64,000 nt of DNA from Mayamaea pseudoterrestris (taxonomy: Eukaryota > Bacillariophyta > Bacillariophyceae > Sellaphorales > Sellaphoraceae): contig BROI01000025.1 of NCBI GenBank assembly GCA_027923505.1, positions 310,001 to 374,000 of the forward strand, given 5' to 3'. The notes beneath the pieces were generated by a model. It searched no databases. It saw only the letters and a program-made list of their open reading frames with translations, and was not told where the DNA came from. Positions within the stretch are counted from its first letter, which is position 1; every line of letters starts with the position of its first letter. Below, piece by piece: positions 55,834 to 64,000 of this stretch. The position numbers and the translations under genes were made by a program.

Positions 55834-57834
55834 CTAATACCTACTGTAGCTTCCAATGCGCTCTTCTGATTGTTGCTGATGCTTCATAGTTCCGCTTCGT
55901 GCAGCTTCTAGCTCCAATGCAAAACCTGCCAGGTCTCGATCTCGCTCGTCCATGGCTTCGTCTGAAGGCTGACTTGAATCATCACTTGACGTCTGATCGA
56001 CTTGCTTTTTCTTCTTAGATGGTCGTTTCAGAGTATTGATTGCACCTGAAAAGGAACTTGCTTTTAAATACTTTTCCTGCTGCTTGCTCTCTGATTTACC
56101 AACTTGCGGCATTGGACCCATGAGCTCGTCCAATTCCGCATCCGAATCTGTTGAATCGTAGACTCCAAAGGCGCTGCTGGGATTGCTGTATAGTTCGTAG
56201 CTAGGGTGACGCCCCATTGTATTAGCGTGAACTACTGTATGACTCGCCGTGCTGCTGCATCTTAAACTTTGTTCCGGCGGTGATAGCAAAGAATCAGGCT
56301 GTGGAGGCAGCGAGTGGACAACCTCGTTAGACTGGTGCGTGTCTTGAGCCTTGCCCTGTGTAAAGATGGAATCATTGTCTGACATATAGACTTCTTCTCT
56401 GTCGTCGTCCTCGTCAGTTTCGCTGCCTGGACAAAATTGTGGAATATAGCTACTCGACTGTCCAGGCGTCACTGGAACAAAAGTGGGCATGCCCTTCATG
56501 GAAAGATTGGCCCTTGTTGAGGGAGGACTATCATCGCAATTATTCTTGACATAGCTCGCTAGTGAATAACCGTCACTGTAATTGAAAGACTCAGCATCAT
56601 CGTCACTGGCATTCTCCTCGTCGTCTCTCGACACAGTCGCTAGAGTTTGGGGTTGATGCTCTTGATGCTCCTTGCTCTTTGTGGATGCGTACACGTTATC
56701 ACCAGGCTGGTCCCTACTAGCAGTGCTCGTAATGAGAATGAGCTGCGATCCCGTTGCCTGGACCTCGAGATCATAGCAAGGCATTTCCGCGGACCGTTTT
56801 GACGTGGTTGAGACGGAACTATCCTCGTCAGAATCATCCTCCAACGAAACATGTAGCGTCTTGACCTTGCGTCTGCTCCTGCGCGACGCAAACACGGCCA
56901 TGGCCAGCATGAGAACAGCGGCTGCCGCCACACCTCCCCCAACGGCCGCAGCTGCCGAAATGCTTTTATTGCTACCTTCAGAATCATCCGTGGGTTGCGA
57001 TGCAACTGAAGTTGTCGTCATGCTCGCAGAAGACACTGTGACGGTCTCAATGGCGCCGTCAGCATCTGATTCTCCGCCACCGGCACTAGCTACAGCCTTG
57101 TTGATCGCATGCGCTCGGTTCTGCCGAAGAAGCTTCTTTTGTAATGCTTGCAAATCAGATGCCGGCGGTGCGCTCCCGTCAAACCTTGCCGTGCCCGTGA
57201 GCGACGCAGTGTTCGTGCTATCCAACGCCGCCGAAACTTGCAGAATAACTGATTGCACATTGCTGTAAGTTTCTCCAAAACCATCAAGAAGATAGCTCTC
57301 TAAGCCATAGTCAATTGCAGCAAGCAATGCATCGTTAGACTTGCTCGTTTCGGCGCCAGAAGTTAGCGTCACGTCAAAGGCTAAAAGTGTCACGCTGGAC
57401 AATGATTCGGCGCCATTGGGCGTGCTCGTCGGTTGCGGCGATCCTTCCTGCAGACTCAAGCTAGGAGCAATGGTTTGTGGAGTTATTGATGGAGGCAATG
57501 TGGAGGGAGCAAAAGTGGTTGGTTGCTGCGTCGTCGGCCACGGTGTAGCGGGTGCCGGTGTGGGAGGGTTCGTTGTGACTGCTGGAACATCATTGGGCTT
57601 TCCTCCCGCGCCATTCTTGTCGTTTCCCTGCAACAGACGATGTGTACGTCTACCGCTAATTGCTGCATCAGATCTTATTGTGGCTGCTTGTCGAATTCGA
57701 AGCGGCGTGATGGAGTCTCGCGATTCGCCTCGTTGCTCTTCACGGTGAAAGGTTCCCGCGGATGCGGCAGCGTCTGCAAATTGCCGTAGCCATACGAGAC
57801 AAACGAGCTTTGCAATAGGCATCATTCTCGACAT
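55834..57834 (-). CDS. Type I single-pass surface protein with PT-rich stalk, hypothetical
   Basis: The first plausible start is the ATG at 57834, which begins a signal peptide (MPIAKLVCLVWLRQFADAAASAG). The protein has 666 residues. Residues about 70-140 form a Pro/Thr-rich O-glycosylation-like linker (PPTPAPATPWPTTQQPTTFA). A domain of about 120 residues follows (SVTLLAFDVTLTSGAE, YSNVQSVILQVSAAL), a type I surface domain that I do not recognise. One membrane helix (AAAAVGGGVAAAAVLMLAMAVFASRRSRR) lies near 290-320. The cytosolic tail of about 340 residues is acidic and Ser-rich with many DSD and SDD patches, likely phosphorylated. A sensor or wall-anchor role is inferred from topology only. 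Confidence 0.72.
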   Translation of the reverse strand: MSRMMPIAKLVCLVWLRQFADAAASAGTFHREEQRGESRDSITPLRIRQAATIRSDAAISGRRTHRLLQGNDKNGAGGKPNDVPAVTTNPPTPAPATPWPTTQQPTTFAPSTLPPSITPQTIAPSLSLQEGSPQPTSTPNGAESLSSVTLLAFDVTLTSGAETSKSNDALLAAIDYGLESYLLDGFGETYSNVQSVILQVSAALDSTNTASLTGTARFDGSAPPASDLQALQKKLLRQNRAHAINKAVASAGGGESDADGAIETVTVSSASMTTTSVASQPTDDSEGSNKSISAAAAVGGGVAAAAVLMLAMAVFASRRSRRKVKTLHVSLEDDSDEDSSVSTTSKRSAEMPCYDLEVQATGSQLILITSTASRDQPGDNVYASTKSKEHQEHQPQTLATVSRDDEENASDDDAESFNYSDGYSLASYVKNNCDDSPPSTRANLSMKGMPTFVPVTPGQSSSYIPQFCPGSETDEDDDREEVYMSDNDSIFTQGKAQDTHQSNEVVHSLPPQPDSLLSPPEQSLRCSSTASHTVVHANTMGRHPSYELYSNPSSAFGVYDSTDSDAELDELMGPMPQVGKSESKQQEKYLKASSFSGAINTLKRPSKKKKQVDQTSSDDSSQPSDEAMDERDRDLAGFALELEAARSGTMKHQQQSEERIGSYSRY

Positions 57835-58255
57835 CAACAAAGCTACAAGGACTATAGCAATGCTGGTTTTACACCGACAAATTGAGACGACTCTTGTCAA
57901 GGGTGCGCCAAGAGACGAAGAAAGTAATGGGAGTCGTCTTGGCTCGACGATCCCACGTGTCCGTTGAGAATTTTGCTCGATGAGGAAGCAAGCGCGAATG
58001 AAAGTGACAGATGACACTCCGCGCTTTCGAATGAATGCTGTTTTGAGTATCCATACTAGTGTACAAATTGTTGCGAAGGGCAATAGTTAATTTTGTCAAG
58101 ACGTATCAAAAAGTGCACCTTCGCCCTTTCGAAACCGTCTTCAATCGCTGCTTTTGAAGATCCACGATCCCGATCTTTGGATTCGACCTCGAACTTTCCT
58201 TTACAACTGCCAACTGCCACCATCCTTCGCTACGTTTGCAACATTCAACAGAACC
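57835..58255. promoter_or_regulatory. Divergent intergenic region, nothing specific recognised
   Basis: This 421-bp gap includes an open extension of the left gene without need for it, and the promoter of the GPI-like gene. No strong motif is seen. Confidence 0.3.
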
Positions 58256-58801
58256 ATGATGCGCTTCACCTTTACCCTCCTCGCGACTCTCTGCCTCTTG
58301 ACTATCGAAACAGCCAACTCGCAAGACTCATGCGCCGCTCAGACGGCCGCTCTCCAAGAGAGTGACACCATTTCCAAGGCCACGATGCAGTTGCAGACAG
58401 CCATTTTCTCCGATCTCCAAGCCTGCTACGCTGAGAATGCCACGAGCTGCCCGATCGACGTGACGGACGAAAAGGAAAACATTGCGTCGGCCTGTGAGAT
58501 TGAGGGAGGTCAAGTCTACACGCCCGACGTGGAGTACAGCTGCAACAACGACAATACCAACGTGCGGACCACGGTGACTGTCAACTACGCGGCCTGCCTT
58601 GGCGCCAACTGCTCGACGGACGAAATTACGGATCAGTGGGACGCCATTTTGAACAATGTCACTGACACGGCCAATGCCTACTTGGGTACGGTTGGTATCC
58701 AGTGTGACGCGAGCGTTTCGGGTGCGGCGATTCTGAATCTGAGTGGATTGGCCATCGCTTTGATGGCCATGATTGGTAGCGCCATGGTTTTGTTTGTTTA
58801 A
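58256..58801 (+). CDS. Small secreted Cys-containing protein with a GPI-like tail
   Basis: A 181-residue protein. The signal peptide MMRFTFTLLATLCLLTIETANS is probably cut before QDSCAAQ. The mature part has eight cysteines in disulphide-like spacing (SC, ACY, SCP, ACE, SCN, ACLG, NCS, QCD) and several N-glycosylation sites (NATSC, NCST, NVTD). The C-terminus ends in a Ser/Gly/Ala stretch and a hydrophobic tail (LSGLAIALMAMIGSAMVLFV) with no basic residues after it, as in GPI-anchored proteins. A surface or frustule-associated role is possible. No family was recognised. Confidence 0.7.
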   Translation: MMRFTFTLLATLCLLTIETANSQDSCAAQTAALQESDTISKATMQLQTAIFSDLQACYAENATSCPIDVTDEKENIASACEIEGGQVYTPDVEYSCNNDNTNVRTTVTVNYAACLGANCSTDEITDQWDAILNNVTDTANAYLGTVGIQCDASVSGAAILNLSGLAIALMAMIGSAMVLFV

Positions 58802-59173
58802 ATTTTACGGGAATTTTTAAGTTAATCTGATAGTTTACTGGTGAAACTGTAAAGATTGGCTCTTTATGCTTTGTAGTTGCGTTCTTTGGAGACGGACGAC
58901 ATCTGAATCTTGCCCCTATGTATTTTGCAGCACAAATTATATCTACAAGCATGCGTGAAGCGGTATATGGCTTCTAAATTAAAATGAACTGTCATCGCAT
59001 CGTAGCTACGCTGGGAGTCCAACAGTTTGCTGACATAAGATAATGTTGTATGTATGATCGTGAATTTCTCTGAACACAAAGACTACTCACGCAAAGTATA
59101 ATGATTGCAACTTTTACTATTCAAATTTACGTATACTAAGAAGCAATGCTCATCTTCTCAATTCATATATCAC
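58802..59173. other. Convergent 3' intergenic region, nothing recognised
   Basis: A 372-bp A/T-rich gap between converging genes. No gene or repeat is visible. Confidence 0.4.
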
Positions 59174-62100
59174 TTAGTGCGACAAAAGACTGGCGACTTC
59201 CATTCTTATTTCGCTAATGCTGCTTCCATCGGCACTCTCACACGCACTACGAGATGCGTCATCGTCATCGCAGCTTGCATCGTCCATGCTGCGACGAGCC
59301 CGGCGACGTCGTTTCAACGTATCGGCTCGCCGACGCAGCTTCTCCGCCAAGTCCAATGCTGCCTGGCGTTCATCGGGAGTCAATGCAGCAAATTGAGGCT
59401 GCTGCGGCTGTTCATCTTCGTCGCCCGTTTCTGCAATCGTCTCGAGGGGCCCACCAAGATGACGAATGATAGGCTTTGGACGACGTCCTTCCGGACCTCC
59501 GGCTGTTGAGCGGATGGGCTTGTCTTGTGTCGACAGCTCTTCTTGAAATGCGCATATATTCTTGGAACGCGACGAAACGACACTAAGCTCCGGCATGATC
59601 TTGGAGCGAGACCGGACATCGCGTTGATCACATTCGCTTGATTGCTCTAGCAGCAACGGCGAGCTTACGCGGACTTTTGTTGGACTAGGATCCTTTCTAT
59701 GGTTGGTGCTGTGGAGTATTGTCGTTGCATCTGGGTCACGCTTTCGGGCCTTATCCATAAATGCTTGGCGCGTCGGTGAAGGTGGAAGAAGCTTCGACAA
59801 CTCGGGACTCTCCGATCGCTCTTCGACGTCGTCTCTTCGTTCTACCGTATTGCGTTCATTTTTTGGAGAGGCAACTCCAAACGGAAGTCGTCTGCCAGGG
59901 GATGGGTCGCGAGCCCGAGCTTTGCTGAACGACATGTTGCGTGTCGCGCCATCTCTACTCTCCGCGTCCTCGTCTTCGAGCTCCAAGACGTAATCATCTC
60001 CATCAACTTCATCTTGGCATCGAGTGGTTTCTGGTGAAATGACTTTATTCAATCTCTCGTCGGGAAGTTCTTGAATAGAAGAGGTGTCGATATTCACATT
60101 TTCATAGTTGTAGGTTTGCTTTGGCCACATGGCATTTGATGATTCTATCCACTCTGAAGAAACTTGCTTAGAACGAAGACTGTTGGGCGCATCTTGATCA
60201 AGTGCCGGGTTGTTTTCATCATGCCCACTGCTGTTTGATGGACTTTGTTCGACCAAGTCGACTGGGTCGCTTGGTGAGCTGTTCAAGTTCCTTATGTCCG
60301 GTTCATCATCTAGCGCCTCCAAATTACTAGTCAAAGGTGTAATATCGTTTCTTACTGGAACCTTTTCTGCATCGCCTCGCACACTCGCCAGCCGTTCTTG
60401 CAACTTTTTCTGAAACGGACTCGCCGACAGTGAATGCTCCTCCGAGCCCAAGACCGTTTTGCCTCGTCCGTTTTGACGTGAAGGCGACCTCCTATTAGGT
60501 ATACGGTCATTGCGATCATCATCTGACACGTCCGCATAATAACTGTTGGCAAATGGAGCCTTAGAACTGGGAATTTCGTCTTCTGACAGTTTAGAACGCG
60601 GCGAGCGAGGTGACCGCAAAGGCTTAGGTCCTCTCGGCGATTTTGACGGCGATGCAGCGCTTGTCTTTCTGGGACTGCGTGGACGCAATGAGCCTCGTTC
60701 TGGATCTAATCGGTCTTGACTTTGTGACAGAGCATTGGCTCGCTTTGTGCGCCGAGGACGAGCAAATGGCGACAGCGGAACAGCATCAGTCGACGCAGCA
60801 TCGCCTTCTACGTCTTCGTTTGCATTACGCAAAACGCGTCTGGCGTTCGATTCGTGTAGTCTCTGTACAAGCGGACTGTCACTCACACGTTTCACACTTT
60901 GCAGCGACGGAGCTTTTCCTTTCATGCGAGCACCGCTGTGTGTTTGGTATCGAATCTCTTCACGACGACTGGCTTCCTCTTGCTGCTTTCTCTTGATTTC
61001 CTTGAGTAACGACGCACTTGGCTGGAAACTGCAATTGTTGCAGTTGTCATCTTCTAGCCATGCGCAACTCTTATCAAGCATCGATATTACGAAATGCATC
61101 GCCTCAGAATCGTACAGTAAATGCGGATCCAAGTCCGGATGCAAACCAACTTCTGACTCGCTTGACTCAGAATGCATGATGGATATCAAGGAAGCTCTCG
61201 CAGAATTCTCGTTGGATGAAACCGTCGCCCCTTCCCGACGATCGTAGCTTTCGTTGGTGGCTCGACTGGCATCAGCAGTTCCGCGCGACTCGCCACCGTC
61301 ACTGGTTCCACCGTCGTCTGTGTCGGCATTCCCATTTGGGTTATGATGGCGCGTGTAAAGCTCTTCGGGAGATTTGGGTGATGATGCACCAGGCGTATTC
61401 ATTTCCGTCACAGGCCTTTCAATCTTGAGGCTGATAAGGTGATCAAGTTTTGTTGTAGATTCCATGCTGGTCGAGGAGCTTTCACCTATAGCAAGATCCT
61501 TCTTATAATTCTCGTAAGTGTGCTGTCCCTGCTTGACATCCGTGTCGTCACTGTCAGTGTAAACCATGCTGTTGGTCTCAGTCGTCAATGGCGAACCGGA
61601 CGAATTGCTATCGTCGGATACCTTCTTTTCCTCCAGCTGACTTTTGAGAAACGTAGGATCAACTTTTTTAAGTGCTTTCTTGAACTCGTTAGCTGAAGGC
61701 AATGACTTGGCTGCGCGAATCTCTTGAGATAGCATGCCAGAATCCTCGCTCTCAGTTGACAACAATGTATTCCGTTCAATTCCTGATTTCGACATGCCAA
61801 TCTTTTTGCGAGGTTCACAGTTGGATTCATCGTCGAGAGTACACGCCGAATTGTAAGCAACATTACTTGGTTCAGCTGTATCGTTTGGGTCTACATTCGC
61901 CTCAACAGCGTATTTCGCAACTGTCGCTTGGTCCACCTGAATGACTTCAGTTCCTTGCAAAACAATCTTGCCCTCGCCAGTACTTTGAGAAACACTCACC
62001 AATGAATTGGATCTCTCTCGGTTACTAGGTGACTGGCTCTGCGCATCCTCCAAAGCGCTGGGACTATGAGCAGTCGAGTTGGAGCGAGTGTAACCGATGA

Positions 62101-63979
62101 CTGGGTCGACAGACATGTCTTCCTCGTACGCAGAGGAGAAAAATCGCGCAGTGACATTCTCTTCCGCCTTTGTGCTTCCCGTAGATATCTTTTCCATAGA
62201 ATCGAAATCAGAGTGAGCCGGTGACACAATGAGCTTACGATACTTTTCACGGAGGGCCTTGCGAAATGAGCTGCCATCCTGTCCTTCTTCCTCGAGCGTG
62301 TCAACTGGTTGAATTGGCTTGAAAGGACTAGCAAGGCCTGCTTCGCTTCGCTCATCGGTTATCGGCCCATCCAAAGCAGCTGGGATTGTAGAGGAGGCAC
62401 TGGGAGATGTTAGGCTAGATGTTCGGGTAGGTGTAGCATACCTTCGTTTGTCACGACGAGCCTGAATGGCCCGTCGGTACATGGACTTGGACCCAAGCGA
62501 CACGAGATCACGACTCTCGAATGATCCGACAGAACCAGAATCAGGTGCCCATGATTTTGCTTGCAAGTTATTCTTGCCTTCTTGTTCCTTCAATGACTCA
62601 ATGTCAATGACGGTCCGCAAGGGTTTTGTGGTGGAGCTCCGACTAACGCTTTCTGTTTTGGACAACGAGGGAGCAATCTCCACCTCGCGATGCTGCGCCA
62701 TGCGCTCGGGGCTATCGCGATACTTGGCAGCATTGTTCTTTCCATCGCCGGAGCGGTTATACTGCACGGCACCAAACTCTGTCTCCAAGCTCGGCGAAGT
62801 AAAAATGGGTTCCGGTGCAGAGACACTTGACTCACGTGCAAAGCGTTCCTGACTGACATTTCGAGCGCGGTTAATTCGAGACCTAATTTCTTCGTCTCCA
62901 CTTTCGTCGGAGCTAAACACGAGATCATCGTCCAATGCCTTCTTATTGTTTGAGAAAACTCCGGCTTGGGTGGGCATTGATCCAACCTGCTGAGAATTTC
63001 GCGTCAACAAATGATTAACATTTACTTTATCGTCTTGCATTTGCTGCTGTCTACTCCGGCTCTCAATCACTTGCTCCGTTAAGCGAAAGAAGCTGCTGCT
63101 GTGGTCCGGACCTTGATCGGGCGAGCTCGAATAGTCGAGACGAATGTTGTGACCGGATGAAGGTGAGACGGAAGCCGACGACAGTTGTTGCTGCTGCTCC
63201 TTGTGAATGTACTCTGTCTCAAGGCTTGGACTTATCTCGATTGGATCTGGAGATAGGCCACTGCGGTCGCGAATAGCGTTGCTGTCGCCAGTTAAGCTAT
63301 TCGACTTGTGTTGATCATGCTTCTTCGTCTTGACAATTAACTCCTCTTCCAAGCTCGGCGTCGCGGCAATAGTATCAACCGGGTACTCATGGTTCCGGTA
63401 GCGTCGCATGTTTTTATTTCCATCGATATCAATGACTTGCTGTGAAATGCGGAGACCACCACTTGAACCACCTTTTATTGCTTGGGCCGACACCAGTGCC
63501 AAATGGTCATCATCATCCTGAAGGATCTTGCTGACATCATCAAGCTCGCTGCTAATGGAAAAGGTGATCCGTTGACCATCACGCCGCACTGGAATGGGCT
63601 TGACAGTTTTTTGTGATGGCTGTTCATGCGTACGATGATGGTGAACGGAAGGCGCTGCCGAAGATGTCGACTTGTCCGATGAATGATAATGATTTGCTCG
63701 ACGAGGCGCCGCAATATTGATCCTTCCAGGTTCGGTTGTCTCGTCGTCATTACTCATCATATCATGCATGGAGGCGTAGTCCATGGAAGTGAGGCCCGTT
63801 CTAGTAGAAACGTCATCGTCAAAGCTAATGTAGCGGCGTCCATGAGCAGGTGCTTTCGCCGTCGCTGCGCGGGTCGGCGGCTGACCACGTGTAGACGACG
63901 AAACAGAAAAGGCTGACGGAATAGCAGCAAAGCTGTTGCTCTCTTCATATTGTGTCAAATCAATCAGGTTGTCAATCAT
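59174..63979 (-). CDS. Very large disordered, Ser/Arg/Asp-rich protein with short internal repeats
   Basis: A 1,601-residue single-frame protein. It is mostly disordered, with many SP and RSPS-like sites. A short motif recurs about four times in the first 440 residues (AATPSLEEE near 206, EISPSLETE near 247, FTSPSLETE near 393, EIAPSLSKTE near 435), two of them preceded by a similar K-N-x-x-(R/K)-Y-R block. Only one region looks ordered: FVISMLDKSCAWLEDD followed by CNNCSFQPSASLLKEIKRK (about residues 962-1000), with a CxxC pair. The C-terminus is basic (LRRRADTLKRRRRARR) and then acidic. There is no signal peptide or membrane segment. It may be a phosphorylated scaffold or nuclear protein; no family was recognised. 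Confidence 0.7.
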   Translation of the reverse strand: MIDNLIDLTQYEESNSFAAIPSAFSVSSSTRGQPPTRAATAKAPAHGRRYISFDDDVSTRTGLTSMDYASMHDMMSNDDETTEPGRINIAAPRRANHYHSSDKSTSSAAPSVHHHRTHEQPSQKTVKPIPVRRDGQRITFSISSELDDVSKILQDDDDHLALVSAQAIKGGSSGGLRISQQVIDIDGNKNMRRYRNHEYPVDTIAATPSLEEELIVKTKKHDQHKSNSLTGDSNAIRDRSGLSPDPIEISPSLETEYIHKEQQQQLSSASVSPSSGHNIRLDYSSSPDQGPDHSSSFFRLTEQVIESRSRQQQMQDDKVNVNHLLTRNSQQVGSMPTQAGVFSNNKKALDDDLVFSSDESGDEEIRSRINRARNVSQERFARESSVSAPEPIFTSPSLETEFGAVQYNRSGDGKNNAAKYRDSPERMAQHREVEIAPSLSKTESVSRSSTTKPLRTVIDIESLKEQEGKNNLQAKSWAPDSGSVGSFESRDLVSLGSKSMYRRAIQARRDKRRYATPTRTSSLTSPSASSTIPAALDGPITDERSEAGLASPFKPIQPVDTLEEEGQDGSSFRKALREKYRKLIVSPAHSDFDSMEKISTGSTKAEENVTARFFSSAYEEDMSVDPVIGYTRSNSTAHSPSALEDAQSQSPSNRERSNSLVSVSQSTGEGKIVLQGTEVIQVDQATVAKYAVEANVDPNDTAEPSNVAYNSACTLDDESNCEPRKKIGMSKSGIERNTLLSTESEDSGMLSQEIRAAKSLPSANEFKKALKKVDPTFLKSQLEEKKVSDDSNSSGSPLTTETNSMVYTDSDDTDVKQGQHTYENYKKDLAIGESSSTSMESTTKLDHLISLKIERPVTEMNTPGASSPKSPEELYTRHHNPNGNADTDDGGTSDGGESRGTADASRATNESYDRREGATVSSNENSARASLISIMHSESSESEVGLHPDLDPHLLYDSEAMHFVISMLDKSCAWLEDDNCNNCSFQPSASLLKEIKRKQQEEASRREEIRYQTHSGARMKGKAPSLQSVKRVSDSPLVQRLHESNARRVLRNANEDVEGDAASTDAVPLSPFARPRRTKRANALSQSQDRLDPERGSLRPRSPRKTSAASPSKSPRGPKPLRSPRSPRSKLSEDEIPSSKAPFANSYYADVSDDDRNDRIPNRRSPSRQNGRGKTVLGSEEHSLSASPFQKKLQERLASVRGDAEKVPVRNDITPLTSNLEALDDEPDIRNLNSSPSDPVDLVEQSPSNSSGHDENNPALDQDAPNSLRSKQVSSEWIESSNAMWPKQTYNYENVNIDTSSIQELPDERLNKVISPETTRCQDEVDGDDYVLELEDEDAESRDGATRNMSFSKARARDPSPGRRLPFGVASPKNERNTVERRDDVEERSESPELSKLLPPSPTRQAFMDKARKRDPDATTILHSTNHRKDPSPTKVRVSSPLLLEQSSECDQRDVRSRSKIMPELSVVSSRSKNICAFQEELSTQDKPIRSTAGGPEGRRPKPIIRHLGGPLETIAETGDEDEQPQQPQFAALTPDERQAALDLAEKLRRRADTLKRRRRARRSMDDASCDDDDASRSACESADGSSISEIRMEVASLLSH

Positions 63980-64000
63980 GACTGCAGACTGCCCAGTTAC

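Noticed and set aside
1-64000. tRNA genes, rRNA genes, transposons or LTR elements
   Set aside because: No B-box-like tRNA signatures outside coding sequence, no transposase or reverse-transcriptase motifs, and no long terminal or inverted repeats were found by reading; a dedicated search could still reveal small ones.

Overview
This window is nuclear DNA from a photosynthetic stramenopile, almost certainly a diatom. The evidence is: N-terminal signal peptides followed by the diatom plastid cleavage motif (ASAF or AAFVP type) on several proteins; short GT-AG introns of about 65-90 bp in otherwise compact, densely packed genes on both strands; a DUF6824 regulator of the kind common in diatoms; and single-pass surface proteins with PT-rich linkers, FG-GAP or leucine-rich-repeat ectodomains. 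I cannot name the species. I see no transposon, virus-like element, rRNA or tRNA.

Layout. 1-7.0 kb: a partial plastid DUF760 protein, a small KOW-like protein, a BTB protein, a DNAJC21/JJJ1-type ribosome-assembly chaperone and a DUF6824 regulator. 7.1-16.4 kb: an LHC-like plastid membrane protein, a hypothetical protein, a Naa10-like acetyltransferase with a plastid leader, a Golgi alpha-mannosidase II fused to GnT-II, a frame-broken SLOG-fold gene, and ribosomal protein eS10. 16.9-26 kb: a plastid membrane protein, a membrane-anchored coiled-coil protein, a FabI-type enoyl-ACP reductase, an internally duplicated membrane protein, and two unrecognised genes, one with a frame break. 26.5-34 kb: an FG-GAP surface protein, a membrane-anchored TDP2-like phosphoesterase, a small hypothetical protein and an SGNH protein. 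34-39 kb: a very large adenylation/carrier/membrane/hexapeptide synthetase. 39.9-44.8 kb: plastid HSP90, a decaying SGNH gene, a carrier-like fragment and a 75-residue gene with a ten-codon first exon. 44.9-64 kb: a DUF2817 peptidase-like protein, a histidine-rich repeat protein, an LRR receptor-like protein, a TPR-like protein, a histidyl-tRNA synthetase, two surface or secreted proteins and a 1,601-residue disordered protein.

The genes do not form an operon or one pathway; this is ordinary eukaryotic gene order. Recurrent themes are plastid and mitochondrial targeting, secretory-pathway glycan processing and cell-surface proteins.

The two most striking genes are (1) a single open frame joining Golgi alpha-mannosidase II (GH38) to N-acetylglucosaminyltransferase II (GT16), consecutive enzymes of complex N-glycan maturation; and (2) a 1,701-residue synthetase with an acyl-CoA-ligase-type adenylation domain, a carrier domain and three transmembrane pair/hexapeptide modules, the layout of the epsilon-poly-lysine synthetase (Pls) family but with a non-NRPS-type activation domain. 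Three other genes carry frame breaks or an in-frame stop.
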